Origin: Microbacterium elymi
GTDB taxonomy: Bacteria; Actinomycetota; Actinomycetes; Actinomycetales; Microbacteriaceae
DNA: 64,000 nt
Direction: 5' to 3'
NCBI RefSeq assembly: GCF_021582895.2
Contig: NZ_CP091139.2
Coordinates: 1,240,001 to 1,304,000, forward strand
The notes under the pieces are model-generated. The model was not told the DNA's origin. It made no database searches and was given only the letters and a program-made list of their open reading frames with translations. A program made the translations under genes and the position numbers. Below are positions 52,067-61,957 of the stretch, one piece after another (position 1 is the first letter of the stretch; each line of letters begins with the position of its first letter).

Positions 52067-53106
52067 CGCGCGACTCCGTGACGAACGGCGTCGGCGGCGG
52101 CGTCTGCGATGTCGATCGCGAAGTGCGCGTCATGCAGGATCTCGTCGTATTCGACGGGCGTCGATCTCTCAATCGCCGCGAGGAGGGCTCGCCACTCCGC
52201 CACATATCCATCCTCGGCATCGCGAGGGTACTCGGTCGACTTGCCATCGTCGGAGTACACCCGAACGGATGCGCTGCCGGCATGCACGAATGCGGGAGGG
52301 AAGTCGACATCCACCATGTCAGACCCGGTGCCTATCGACATCCGCCAACGCGCATCGGGTCCTCCCGGCAGCATGAGGGCAGTCAGCTGAACGAGAACGT
52401 CCCCGGCCCGCAGTCCTATCGCGTAGCCGATGGGAGGCACGGGCCTCGCATACACGACGCGCGTCAGACGCGGTGCCAGGTCACGCAACGCCGGCAGGTC
52501 GTGGATGCCCAGTCCGAGAACAAGCTCGCGGACAACCGCGGCAGCGAACGCGGGATCATCCCAATCCGGCCGTGGCCGCTGGGCGGATCGCATGTCCGGA
52601 GCCAGCTGCGTGACGACATCGTGATAGCGCCCATTGGGCGGAAGAGCGATAGTGACGGCGACGGTGTGCACGCGAGCTTCGGCGGCGACCAGATGGTGCT
52701 TGGCTCGGGCCCACGCGGGGTCGAAGTGATGATTCGTGCCCACGACGAGCATCGTTCCCGCCTCACGACACGCCGCCACGACTGCGTCTGCGTCTGCGTG
52801 GGTCATCGCTATCGGCTTTTCGCACAGGATCGCTCGCTTGCCGGCGGCGACGCTCTGAAGGATCTGGTCGGCATGCCGACCGACGGGACTGCAGATCGCG
52901 ATGACGTCGACCGCGGGGTCTGCCAGCAACTGGGCCTCTCCCGCCGAGAATCGGGCGCCGGTGCCAGTGGCCAAGCCCTGGGCACGTCCGCTGCCGCCAT
53001 CCGAAATGTGGACGATGGCGAAGTCCGGCGATAAATGGGCGATCGTCGGCAGGTGGAGAGCCGCGGCTCCCGGACCCGCTCCCATGACGCCGACGCCCAC
53101 AGTCAT
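52063..53106 (-). CDS. Gfo/Idh/MocA-family dehydrogenase 1
   Basis: A 347-residue NAD(P)-dependent oxidoreductase. VGVMGAGPGAAALHLPTIAH is the nucleotide motif, ILCEKPIAMTHADADAVVAA contains the catalytic-domain Lys (EKP), and VVGTNHHFDPAWARAK and GIHDLPALRD follow. Start ATG 53106. It is divergent from a ROK regulator and lies beside a DUF6379/TIM-barrel pair, so oxidation of sugar C3, as by DgpA, is likely by context only. Confidence 0.85.
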   Translation of the reverse strand: MTVGVGVMGAGPGAAALHLPTIAHLSPDFAIVHISDGGSGRAQGLATGTGARFSAGEAQLLADPAVDVIAICSPVGRHADQILQSVAAGKRAILCEKPIAMTHADADAVVAACREAGTMLVVGTNHHFDPAWARAKHHLVAAEARVHTVAVTIALPPNGRYHDVVTQLAPDMRSAQRPRPDWDDPAFAAAVVRELVLGLGIHDLPALRDLAPRLTRVVYARPVPPIGYAIGLRAGDVLVQLTALMLPGGPDARWRMSIGTGSDMVDVDFPPAFVHAGSASVRVYSDDGKSTEYPRDAEDGYVAEWRALLAAIERSTPVEYDEILHDAHFAIDIADAAADAVRHGVAR

Positions 53107-53173
53107 GCGGCAACTCCCTCGTTGATCCACTTACGTCGAAAGCATACCTAAGTTGCTTCACTCTAGAGCCTAC

Positions 53174-53215
53174 TTGTGCCAGACTTGGCGCGCATATCTC
53201 CCGAGTTGTGCCAGA
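53174..53215. promoter_or_regulatory. Direct repeats TTGTGCCAGA in divergent promoter
   Basis: TTGTGCCAGA occurs at 53174-53183 and 53206-53215, 32 bases apart, between the divergent Gfo/Idh and ROK genes. A regulator-binding role is inferred. Confidence 0.45.
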
Positions 53216-53223
53216 ATCTGTCC

Positions 53224-54489
53224 ATGGCAACCGGATCCGCTCTGCGCTTCGGCGCCCAGACCGATGAAGTCACGAGTCTGTTGCGGATCGTCAATCTCGT
53301 CCGGACCGAAGAAGCCACCACCCGCCCCGAGATCGGCAGACTCACCGGGCTCGGGCGCGGAGTGGTCACCCAGCGGGTCGACCAGGCTATCGAGATGGGA
53401 TTTCTCGAAGACGGGGAGTTCGGCCGCTCATCCGGTGGCCGCGCGCCGCGCACGCTGCGATTCCGCTCCGAGCAGGCGCACATCATCGTCTGTGCTCTGG
53501 GCGCACTGCACGTACGCGTCGGAATCGCCGCGCTCGACGGCGACATCCTCGATCAGACTCACCAGGACTGGGACATAGCGCGGGGCCCGGCCGAGACCCT
53601 TGACACCGTGATGGCGATGATTGACGAGCTCCTCACGCACCATGGCGAAGTGCCGGTGTGGGCAGTGGTCGTCGGCGTCCCGGGCCCGGTGGACTTCGAG
53701 AGCGGCCGACCTGTCGCCCCGCCGATCATGCCGGGGTGGAACGGCTTCGACGTGCGACGTCGCTTCGAACAGCGGTTTGACGCGCCCGTATGGGTCGACA
53801 ACGACGTGAACCTCCTGGCCCTGAGCGAGCGAGCTCGGCGCGACACCGATGACGTCGACCTCATCTATTGCAAGGTGGGATCGGGCATCGGCGCAGGTCT
53901 TCTCTCGCACGGCCGCATCCACCGCGGGGCGAACGGTGCTGCTGGCGACATCGGTCACGTGCGCGTACGCGACTCGGAGACGCCGTGTCGATGCGGGAAG
54001 GTGGGATGCCTCGAAGCCGTCGCCGGCGGCTGGGCACTGGTGCGCGAAGCTGAAGACGCCATCGCCGCCGGAGCAACCGGCGCTCTGGCGCGCGCGTCCG
54101 CGGCCGGTGACACACCGACCCCGGACCGCATAGCGCGCGCAGCGGAGGACGGCGATGCCCTCTCCATTTCGCTCGTCCAGCGCTCGGCGCGCGTGGTGGG
54201 CGAGTCGATCGCCGCGCTCGTGAACATGTTCAATCCCGGCGTGATAGTCATGGGAGGAGCCATCGCTGCGGCGGGCGAGCTCTTTCTCGCCGAAGTGAGA
54301 CAGCGCGTGTACGAACTGTCTCTTCCGCTGGCGACACGCGATCTGAGCATCGTCAATTCGATGAACGACGAGCGCGAGCCGCTGCGCGGCGGAGCCGAAC
54401 TCGCGCGTGAGCAGCTGTTCGACGCGACGTTCCCGCGCTGGTTCGCGGACGGTCGCCCGACGATCGAGGGAGTGCGCGCCGCATCCTGA
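53224..54489 (+). CDS. ROK-family transcriptional regulator
   Basis: A 421-residue regulator. A winged-helix N-terminus (TSLLRIVNLVRTEEATTRPE, then GRGVVTQRVDQAIEMG) precedes an ROK sugar-binding domain: VVGVPGPVDFESGRP, CRCGKVGCLEAVAGG (zinc cysteines) and NMFNPGVIVMGGAIAAAGE. Start ATG 53224 has no obvious ribosome site; a leaderless or upstream start at 53176 (GTG-like) is possible. It probably senses the sugar released by the neighbouring deglycosidase genes. Confidence 0.9.
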   Translation: MATGSALRFGAQTDEVTSLLRIVNLVRTEEATTRPEIGRLTGLGRGVVTQRVDQAIEMGFLEDGEFGRSSGGRAPRTLRFRSEQAHIIVCALGALHVRVGIAALDGDILDQTHQDWDIARGPAETLDTVMAMIDELLTHHGEVPVWAVVVGVPGPVDFESGRPVAPPIMPGWNGFDVRRRFEQRFDAPVWVDNDVNLLALSERARRDTDDVDLIYCKVGSGIGAGLLSHGRIHRGANGAAGDIGHVRVRDSETPCRCGKVGCLEAVAGGWALVREAEDAIAAGATGALARASAAGDTPTPDRIARAAEDGDALSISLVQRSARVVGESIAALVNMFNPGVIVMGGAIAAAGELFLAEVRQRVYELSLPLATRDLSIVNSMNDEREPLRGGAELAREQLFDATFPRWFADGRPTIEGVRAAS

Positions 54490-54585
54490 GTGGTGCGCCA
54501 GCATCACTGATGCGCCACCCGCACTTCTTACGAAATCAGACAGAAGTGTGTATCTTGTGGACTTACTACGACCGCAAGGACAGTC

Positions 54586-54960
54586 ATGCCCCTCACCTTC
54601 CTGCGCGATGACGCGCTCACCGCGACGGCCGACGGCTTCGAGCTGCGCATCGCCCTCCCCTGGATCCGCGCGCTGCCGCTGTCGAGCCTGACCGATGTCG
54701 TTGTCTCGTTCGACGGCAGCAGTGTCGACGACCTCCGCACGCCTGCGGCCGCCGACAGGTGGTGGCCGGCGCAGGACCGCGTCGTGCTGCGCGGCGGCCG
54801 GGACGTGACATCCGGTCCGATCGATGTCGTCGTTGACTTCGGCCTTGACATCCCCTACCTCACTGCCGGTGCGGAGGGTCCGTTGCGGCTGCCTTTCCAC
54901 GAGCACCGCACACTGCGCAGCAGCGCCACCGTTCCCGGCGTCTCGCAGGACATCGCATGA
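54586..54960 (+). CDS. DUF6379-type protein, module 2
   Basis: A 124-residue intact protein: LRDDALTATADGFELRIALP, then WIRALPLSSLTDVVVSFDG, and ending LPFHEHRTLRSSATVPG. The alignable core, P-W-x-R-[AS]-L and S-x-x-D-V-x-x-S-x-D-G, is shared with the protein at 63131-63546, and more loosely with 41411-41814. Stop TGA overlaps the TIM-barrel ATG (ATGA). It probably is the small subunit of a second deglycosidase. Confidence 0.75.
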   Translation: MPLTFLRDDALTATADGFELRIALPWIRALPLSSLTDVVVSFDGSSVDDLRTPAAADRWWPAQDRVVLRGGRDVTSGPIDVVVDFGLDIPYLTAGAEGPLRLPFHEHRTLRSSATVPGVSQDIA

Positions 54961-55953
54961 GCGCCATGGCCGAAGGGTGGACTCTCGCCGCTTCCGCGTT
55001 CAATTGGACGCCCGACATCGTGCGCGCAGAGAAGACGACCTCAGAGCTCGCCGCCGGCGCGGCCCGGGTGGCATCGACCATTGAACTCGAGCTGGGACAG
55101 ATGGTGCGCACGTACCCGGAACCGGACTCCGTAGAACTGCGTGCCCTGCGCACCAGGATCGAGGCCGCGGGCGGAACAGTCTCGATCGTAGGAATCTCCC
55201 TCGACGACTGGCATCTGATGGGCGAGGGCAGGGCTCGCCGTCGCTCGGATGACGAGCGCCTCGCATTCCTCATGCCACAGCTTGCGCGCTGCGCGCATAC
55301 TGGGCGCGTCGGGGGTGCGACTGCCGATCGGGCAGGCGGGCACTGCGCTGCTGGAGCGAGCCCTGCCGCATCTTGAGGAGCTGGATCTCGTGCTGTATGA
55401 AGAGGCGCAGGGCCACCAGACACCGCAGAATCCGGCGCACGCCGAGGACTACGAGACGTTGGCACGGATCGACGACCCACACCTGCGTCTGCTCATCGAC
55501 GTCAGCATGCTCATGCCCCAGCTCCCGGTCAGCTACCTGGACGCGCTCTCCGCCGGCGGCGTGAATCCCGAGCTCGTTCGCATCCTGTCGACCGAATGGC
55601 AGGATCCCGCGACCCAGGTCGCGGTGTTCGATGCTCTGCGCGACGGCGCCGTGCCGCCGCGCGTGCACACCCTGTTCATGGATCTCGTGATCCGGTTCGG
55701 CAGATCGAATGCCGCTGCCCTGACGGGGGTTCTGTCATTGATCGGCGGCGTCCATGTGAAGTTCTGGGACCTCGACGACGCAGACGGCCGCGTCACAGGA
55801 CCCGTCCGTGACCTTGCAACGATGTTACGGACCTGCCGCTTCACCGGAACGCTCTGCAGTGAATGGGGTGGACACGAGTGGCTGGATGCGGACGCCACCG
55901 AGATGACGCGCGCCCATCTCGCGCTGACACGCACCATCCTGTCATCGAGATGA
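54957..55953 (+). CDS. TIM-barrel sugar isomerase/epimerase, module 2 (one slip)
   Basis: A 331-residue TIM barrel. WTLAASAFNWTPDIVRAEK opens it, GTVSIVGISLDDWHLMGEG and LDLVLYEEAQGHQTPQN carry likely acidic ligands, and GGVHVKFWDLDDADGR follows. An extra base at 55283 (GCTGC to GCTTGC) is undone to give AFLMPQLRAARILGASGV. It directly follows a DUF6379 gene with an ATGA overlap, the gene order of deglycosidase subunits. Its barrel is more divergent than those at 40512 and 63561. Confidence 0.78.
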
Positions 55954-56026
55954 ATGTGACCACAGCAGCGCGGGCGCCTCAATATTCGCCGCAGGACGGG
56001 TCGGCACGCTCAATACCGAGCAGTGA

Positions 56027-56899
56027 TCACCCCTCGCGGTTGTAGTAAGGCCAGGGCAGGAATCGACGCTCGCCCCGACGATCCGGTCCGGTAACCGACA
56101 CCGCCCCGGTCGCCGCCCATTCGACACCACGCGGGAACATCTGGATGAACTCGATGCGGCGGAAGGTGTCGATGTCGTGCCCGATGGTGATCGTGAACGA
56201 CCGCCCCGCGCCGTACTCGTTGATCCACGCGATGGGCTGGTCGGTGTTCATCCCGGGAAGGGCCGCGATACCCCCCGGCGGGATGTCCACCGGGTAGTGC
56301 GACATCGGCCAGACGGGCGCGTTCTCGTACGACTCGAGGTCGTCGAACGTGGTCAGCAGCGCCCGCGCACCGTCATACAGCTGCACGCCGGTCAGGATGT
56401 CGTCGCCGGTCACCGTCCACCGCGCGCTGATGCCCTCGGTGATGGGATGCCGCGGCTCGACCGTGTCGAGCTGCGCCTCGCCCCACGGCCGCGGCCGCAG
56501 GCCCGTCTCCCATGCGCTGAGTTTCGCGCCGCGCATGACGTTGTACTCCTCGGGGTAGCCCCACGAGTCCTCCTGCGCAGCCGATCCGTGGAACCACACG
56601 ATGCCCTTGCCGTGGTCGTGCACGAGGCGCAGCAGCGCGGCGTCCGTCTCCGCACCGAAACCGACGGCCTTCTCGTGATAGCCGTCCCGCCCCTCGAACA
56701 CCACGAGGACGACGTCGTACTTGTCGATGATCTCGGCCCCCAGGCCACGGGGGTCTTCGACCACCCGCACCCGGAAGCGGCCGGTGTCTTCCAGCAGAGT
56801 GGTCAGCCACTCATTGTGCTGACGGAAGCTGCGCACCTCGTTGTCGTGCTCGCGCGTCATATGACCCGACAGGATGAGGACGTTCACGATCTCGGACAT
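56027..56899 (-). CDS. ThuA-family protein
   Basis: A 290-residue ThuA-like protein of the class-I glutamine-amidotransferase-like fold. VNVLILSGHMTREHDNEV starts it; VVLVVFEGRDGYHEKAV, GIVWFHGSAAQEDSWG and GRSFTITIGHDIDTFR follow. ThuA is a member of the trehalose-utilisation locus that processes 3-keto-sugars in Rhizobium. It closes the TetR-controlled isomerase operon. Confidence 0.88.
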   Translation of the reverse strand: MSEIVNVLILSGHMTREHDNEVRSFRQHNEWLTTLLEDTGRFRVRVVEDPRGLGAEIIDKYDVVLVVFEGRDGYHEKAVGFGAETDAALLRLVHDHGKGIVWFHGSAAQEDSWGYPEEYNVMRGAKLSAWETGLRPRPWGEAQLDTVEPRHPITEGISARWTVTGDDILTGVQLYDGARALLTTFDDLESYENAPVWPMSHYPVDIPPGGIAALPGMNTDQPIAWINEYGAGRSFTITIGHDIDTFRRIEFIQMFPRGVEWAATGAVSVTGPDRRGERRFLPWPYYNREG

Positions 56900-56906
56900 G
56901 TCACTC

Positions 56907-57350
56907 CTAGCGGAAGGTGTCGGTGAAGGTCTCGTACGGCACCGGCGGGACTGGCTCGAGCTTCTGCACCGTGGTCGGACTGTACGGGTGGTTCTCGCTG
57001 GGCACAGGCTCGTCGGCCGGCGGCATGAAGACGGGCTTGCCGTCGTCGCCGAAGTACATGAGGTCGAGGTCGAAGGCCGCCTGGTTCTTCAACCCGAAAC
57101 TCACCCAGTTCTCATCGAAGGGCGCGCGCGCCAGCTCGTAGCAACGGAACTTCCAGAACTTCCACTCTCCGTCCTGGCGCAGAAAGTCGATCGCATACTT
57201 GCACCACACCCAGTGCGCCCAGACCTTCTGCCCGAGCACCTCGCCCTCGGAGTACATGTCGGGGAATTCCTTCGCGACCTCGGGGTCGGTGAGCGCGCTG
57301 ATCGCGATGGCGCCGACGCCGATCGCGCGAGAGGAATGGAGGCGGTTCAT
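56907..57350 (-). CDS. Short SnoaL/NTF2-like protein
   Basis: A 147-residue protein. VWAHWVWCKYAIDFLRQDGE and WKFWKFRCYELARAPFDENW are the typical second half of SnoaL-like or NTF2-fold proteins; the usual N-terminal helix and first strands are not obvious. ATG 57350 lies just after the TIM-barrel stop. It may be truncated at the N-terminus or a short member; no reaction is assigned. Confidence 0.6.
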   Translation of the reverse strand: MNRLHSSRAIGVGAIAISALTDPEVAKEFPDMYSEGEVLGQKVWAHWVWCKYAIDFLRQDGEWKFWKFRCYELARAPFDENWVSFGLKNQAAFDLDLMYFGDDGKPVFMPPADEPVPSENHPYSPTTVQKLEPVPPVPYETFTDTFR

Positions 57351-57351
57351 T

Positions 57352-58326
57352 TCATCCCTTCTGAGTGAGTTCGTGTCGTACGTACCAGGAGTTGAGCATC
57401 GCCATCTCGGCGGGCTCGCCGGCGTGGTCGCTCTCCACGACCACCCACCCGGCGTAGCCCCGCTCGCGGAGGGCAGCGACGAAGCCCTTCACGTCGACGA
57501 GACCGCCCTCGGTGCCGAGCTCGTAGAACCAGCGCTCGATGCGGCGGCACGCCCCGCCCTGCAGGCATCGTCTGCTCGGCGCCGGGGGTGAGGTATTCGT
57601 CACCAGCGTCCGTGTCGCGCACGTCTTTCAGGTGGACATGCGTGACGCGCTGGGAGTGCGCACGGTAGAACGCGAGCGGATCGATGCCGGCGATCATGAA
57701 CTCGGCGGTGTCGAGGGCGAGGCCGACCAGCGCGGGGTCGGTCGCATCCAGGAGCGTCTCGAGTTGCGCGGGAGAGTGGATGCCGCCCAGGCAGTCGTAG
57801 TGCAGCGCCAGGCCGACACCCGCCTCGCGGGCGCGCGCCCCTACGCGATTCCACAGTGCACCCAGCAGCCGGATCGCGTCGTCGTCGAGCGGTCCGGTCA
57901 TCCATGCAGACGGCGCGGGCCGCACAACGAGCTGCTCGCCACCAACCGCGGCGAGGAAGCTGACGAACGGCTCCGCTGCGGCGACGATGGCGTCGTGCTG
58001 GCTCGGGTCGAGCGGCATGAGGAAGGCATAGCCCTCCTCCTCCGTCGGCATCCCGGGATCCCAGAAATGGCTCGAGAGGCCCCCCACGGCGGCTCGGGCA
58101 AGGAACTGGCGGAAGCCCGCAGGCATCACCGTGATTCGCGAGGATGACCTCCGGCCGGCCGATGTTGTCCCAGCGCCCGCCCATGCCACTGGCGAGCTCG
58201 ATGTGATCGAAGCCGAGCGCTGACACGGTCTTGAGCGCGCGCAAGCTGATGGTCGTGGCGCACGAAGATGTCCATCCGGAAGTTCCACTGGTTCAGGGCG
58301 TAGGCCCAGCGCAATCCGTCGCTCAC
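57352..58326 (-). CDS. TIM-barrel sugar isomerase/epimerase B (three slips)
   Basis: GTG 58326 overlaps the stop of the next gene (GTGA). Slips at 58243 (GCAGC to GCAAGC), 58122 (GCAGC to GCAGGC) and 57563 (GCAGC to GCAGGC) are undone to give 323 residues reading VRHDHQLRALKTVSALGFDH, NHGDAAGFRQFLARAA and EQTMLQGGACRRIERWFYEL. Its barrel motifs (FDHIELASGMGG, ALHYDCLGG, LALDTAEFM, HVHLKDVR) are those of 3-keto-sugar lyase/isomerase TIM barrels. Substrate unknown. Confidence 0.82.
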
Positions 58327-59289
58327 CGTGCGACCTCCTTCTCGGCCTCGGCCTCGGTCTGGGCTGCGGCCAGCACGTTGTCGATGTACCACTTGGCGAC
58401 GCAGGTCGCCTCGGCGTAGCTCCCCGAAGGTGTCGGCCTTGTCGTGCTCGACCGTGAGCCATCCGTCGTATCCCGACGCCACGATCTCCTTCATCAGCGC
58501 GGGGAAGTCGACGAGCCCGCCTTCGGTACCCATCTCGTAGAACCACCGGTCGACGCCGGGCGCCATCAGTTCCGGGTCGGGCGGCGTGCGGTACGCCTCG
58601 TTGCGATCGACATCGTGCGTGTCTTTGAAGTGGAATCCCGTGCACCGCTGTCCGTACTCGCGGAACAGCTCGACCGGGTCCAGCCCCGCGATGGTGTGCT
58701 GCGCGGTGTCGCAGAAGAAGAACACGGTCTCGGGGTCGCTGTAGTCGAAGAACGTGGCGAGCTGCTCGCGTGTGCGGATCGCACCCCAGAACTCGAAGTG
58801 ACAGGTCGTCTTCATGCCGTGCTCGAGAGTCATGGCCCCGACACGTGACCACAGCTCGGCAATCGCTTTGATGCGGTCGTCGGTGACGGGCTCGGTCTGG
58901 TGATAGGTGCTCGACGGCATGACGATGAAGTTCTCGACGGATAGCCCGTCGAGTGCCTGCACTGTGCGCAGCGAATCCGCGAAGATGCGATCGTGGGTCT
59001 CGCGCACATGCGGCGCGGTGAACGCGGTCGCCGACGGATACGCGGTGAATATGCCGGTGATCTTCTCCATGCCGACCTCGCGCAGCCGCTGTTCGAACCC
59101 CTGCAGCGATCCGTACATGCCTACCAGCGCCGGCAGATAGAAGAAGAACGTGTCGAATCCGGTGAACCCGGCAGCCGCGAGCTGCTCGAGATATCGGTCC
59201 ATGTGCGCGCGGTTGAACTGGGGCGGCAGCGGCCCCTGCGGCGTCTGGGTCACCCAATGGTCCATGTACGACCACTTGATCCACGTCAT
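58323..59289 (-). CDS. TIM-barrel sugar isomerase/epimerase A (one slip)
   Basis: ATG 59289 begins MTWIKWSYMDHWVTQTPQGP. GFDTFFFYLPALVGM, TCHFEFWGAIRT, FFFCDTAQHTIAG and GFHFKDTHDVDR hold likely metal ligands. An extra G at about 58425 (GGG to GGGG) is undone, restoring DTFGSYAEATCVAKWYIDNV and 321 residues. It is the closest relative of TIM-barrel B in the same operon, so the two look like an old duplication with different roles. Confidence 0.82.
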
Positions 59290-59308
59290 TTCCGGATCCC
59301 GTTGCGAA

Positions 59309-60107
59309 TCAGGCGTCGGCCGCGACGGCACGAATGAGGGCGGTGGATGCCACGGACTCCCCTGTCGGGTAGTACTCGAGCCCGATGGGTCCGTCGTAGC
59401 CGACGGAGCGGAGGATGCCGAGTCGCTGCGGCCAGTCGAGCTCGCCCGAACCAGGCTCTCCGCGGCCGGGGGCGTCGGCCAGCTGCACGTACGCGAGGAC
59501 GTCCGCCGCGTTCGTGAGCTCCTGTTCCATGTCCTCCCCCTCGACGGCGGAGTGGTAGATGTCATAGAGGATGCCGAAGAACGGCGAATCGACGCCATGG
59601 GCGACGTACACCGCCTCGGCGGTGCGGTCGAGCAGCGACCCCGGGTGGTCGACGCGGACGTTCACGGGCTCGAGCACCAGGGTGATGCCCGATCCGTCGA
59701 TCTGCGCGATCGCCGTCCGGTAGATCTCGATGAGCTTGTCGAGCTGCACCTGGCGCTTCCACCCGCCGAACCCCGTGCCGCTGCCCACCACGATGCGCGG
59801 GCAGCCGAGATCGCGGGCGATCGCGACTCCTTCGTCCAACTTGCGGAAGAACTCGGAGTGGTCCCATGGCGGGATCATGAACTGGGTGCGGGGTTCGCTC
59901 AGCTTGCGCGGTGAGCTGCGTGCCGGTCTCGTCGAGGGCGGCCTTCAGGGCGGGGAGGTCCTTCGGTGTCGCCGGCGCGTCGACTCCGGTGGGGCCCCAC
60001 ATCTCCACGGCGGTGAAGCCTGCCGCCGCGGCGACGCGGACCCGGTCGTGGTAGTCGCCGGCCTCAGTGAAGAGCAGCTCGATGTTTGGGGCGAGTTGGT
60101 AGGTCAT
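59309..60107 (-). CDS. Hydroxypyruvate-isomerase-like TIM-barrel protein (one slip)
   Basis: A 265-residue Hyi-type barrel: YQLAPNIELLFTEAGDYHDR, VEMWGPTGVDAPATPKDLPA, VLEPVNVRVDHPGSLL, GILYDIYHSAVEGED and LQLADAPGRGEPG-like VQLADAPGRGEPGSGEL. An extra base at 59904 (GCAGC to GCAAGC) is undone, restoring TAQLSEPRTQFMIPPWDHSE. First gene of an operon of five on the minus strand. Acts on a small keto acid or sugar; substrate inferred. Confidence 0.85.
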
Positions 60108-60130
60108 GCGGGGACCGTAGCATGAATCCC

Positions 60131-60170
60131 GACTTGTCCGTAAGTATTTATTTCCGACTCATCCGTAGGT
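60131..60170. promoter_or_regulatory. Direct repeats in divergent TetR promoter
   Basis: GACTTGTCCGTAAGT (60131-60145) and GACTCATCCGTAGGT (60156-60170) share 12 of 15 bases, 25 bases apart, between the divergent Hyi-like and TetR genes. Confidence 0.55.
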
Positions 60171-60195
60171 TTTCAACCTGTGGTTGGATAGCCGC

Positions 60196-60804
60196 GTGGC
60201 CGATCGCAGCAACGGATACGCTCCCGGGCGCGCACGGCGCGAGCGTCTCCTCGACGCGGCCATCGCCGCGTTCGGCCAGTCCGGCTTCCACACGGCCACC
60301 CTCACCGACATCGCGCGGGCCTGCGGCATCTCCCGCCCGGGTCTCCTCCACCACTTCGACAGCAAAGAGGCGCTGCTGACCGCCGTGCTCGAACGTCGCG
60401 ACCAGATCGATGCCGAGATCTTCATCACGGCGATAGACCGGTCGAGCTCTCCTCTGCAGGCGATCGTCGATATCGCCACCGCGAACTCGAAGACGACGGG
60501 ACTCACCGAGCTGTTCGCTGTGCTCTCGGCCGAGGCGACGAATCCGCAGCATCCCGCGCACGACTACTTCGTCGCGCTCTACACGCGCCTGCGCACCGAT
60601 CTCGCCGCCGCGCTTGAGGCGATGCGTGCTGCAGGCGAACTGCCGGCCGACCAGTCCCCGACAGAGCTCGCGAATGAACTCATCGCTTTGAAGGATGGCT
60701 TTGCCCTGCAATCGCTCCTGCAGCCCACGGCAGTCCAGCCCGCGACGGCGCTGGCCGCTGCGATCAAGCGGCTCACGGGGGTCACCGTCACCGCGGCGCC
60801 CTGA
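60196..60804 (+). CDS. TetR-family transcriptional regulator
   Basis: A 202-residue regulator (GTG 60196; TTG 60184 possible). The HTH is TLTDIARACGISRPGLLHHFDSK cut at residue 20-like length; GLTELFAVLSAEATNPQHPA is in the ligand domain. It is divergent from a five-gene operon of three TIM barrels, an NTF2-like and a ThuA protein, with paired repeats between, so it probably represses that operon. Confidence 0.85.
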   Translation: MADRSNGYAPGRARRERLLDAAIAAFGQSGFHTATLTDIARACGISRPGLLHHFDSKEALLTAVLERRDQIDAEIFITAIDRSSSPLQAIVDIATANSKTTGLTELFAVLSAEATNPQHPAHDYFVALYTRLRTDLAAALEAMRAAGELPADQSPTELANELIALKDGFALQSLLQPTAVQPATALAAAIKRLTGVTVTAAP

Positions 60805-60823
60805 CCGGCCGCCGCGCGTTCAA

Positions 60824-60909
60824 AACTCCGGAAGATCGTCGGTCGTGGCGACGCTCGCCCGCGCCATTGCATACCCTCGGCGACGCGGCGCGCTCGATAT
60901 TCCGGAGTT
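60824..60909. other. Long-range inverted repeat
   Basis: AACTCCGGAA (60824-60833) and TTCCGGAGTT (60900-60909) are perfect inverted copies 66 bases apart, in the gap between convergent TetR and TIM-barrel genes. No gene is seen between. Confidence 0.45.
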
Positions 60910-60939
60910 CTGCGCAGCAGGGACGGCCGGCGGGCCCGC

Positions 60940-61940
60940 CTACTTCGTCGAGAACGCCGCGTCGAAGGCGGCTGCGGGCGGGGTGATGGCGTTCAGCTCA
61001 CGCACGAAGGCGAGCGCCTCGGGCGCTCCCTGCAGGCGGTCCATTCCGGCGTCCTCCCACTCGACGCTCGTCGGCCCGCTGTAGCCGATCGCGTTCAGCG
61101 CGCGGAAGATCGGCTCCCACGGCACCTCGCCATGACCCGTCGAGACGAAGGTCCAGCCGCGGCGGGGGTTCGCCCACGGTAGGTGCGAGCCGAGCACGCC
61201 GTTGCGGCCGTCGAGGTTCGTGACCGATTCCTTGACGTGCACGTGGAAGATGTCGTCCGCGAAGTCGAGGATGAACGCCACCGGGTCGAGCTCTGCCACA
61301 TGAAGTGCGATGGGTCGAAGTTGAACCCGAAGCTCTTCCGGTGCCCGATCGCGTCGAGAGTCGCCTTCGCCGTCCAGTAGTCGTACGCGATCTCCGACGG
61401 GTGCGGCTCCAGCGCGAACCGCACGCCCTCCTCCTCGAAGACGTCGAGGATCGGGTTCCAGCGGTCGGCGAAATCGCGGTAGCCCGCCGCGATCATCTCA
61501 TCCGATGCCGGCGGGAACATCGCCACGTACTTCCAGATCGACGACCCGGTGAACCCCGTGACGGTCTTCACGCCGAGGCGCGCTGCCAGGCGGGCCGTGT
61601 TCTTCAGCTCCTCGGCGGCGCGGCGGCGCACGCCCTCGGGGTCGCCGTCACCCCAGACGCCGTCGGGGAGGATGTCGCGGTGCCGCTGATCGATCGGGTC
61701 GTCGCAGACCGCCTGGCCCTTGAGGTGGTTCGAGATCGTCCACACCGTCAGGCCGTGGCGCTCGAGGATGTCGAGCCGGTCCTTGATGTAGGCGTCGTCG
61801 TCCCAGCGGTTCGGGTCGAGATGGTCGCCCCAGCAGGCGATCTCGAGGCCGTCGTACCCCCACTCGCCCGCGAGCCGGCAGACCTCCTCGAATGGCAGGT
61901 CGGCCCACTGGCCGGTGAACAGCGTGATGGGACGTGTCAT
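60940..61940 (-). CDS. TIM-barrel sugar isomerase/epimerase, module 3 partner (one slip)
   Basis: A 333-residue AP-endonuclease-2-like barrel: [62 protein letters not shown] and [13 protein letters not shown] hold the likely metal ligands. A G missing from CAGGAGC near 61300 is restored to give [23 protein letters not shown] 61940. It is last in a four-gene operon whose order is TIM barrel, DUF6379, Gfo/Idh, TIM barrel, and probably processes the released keto-sugar. Confidence 0.85.
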
Positions 61941-61957
61941 ATCACTCTCCTTCGAAA

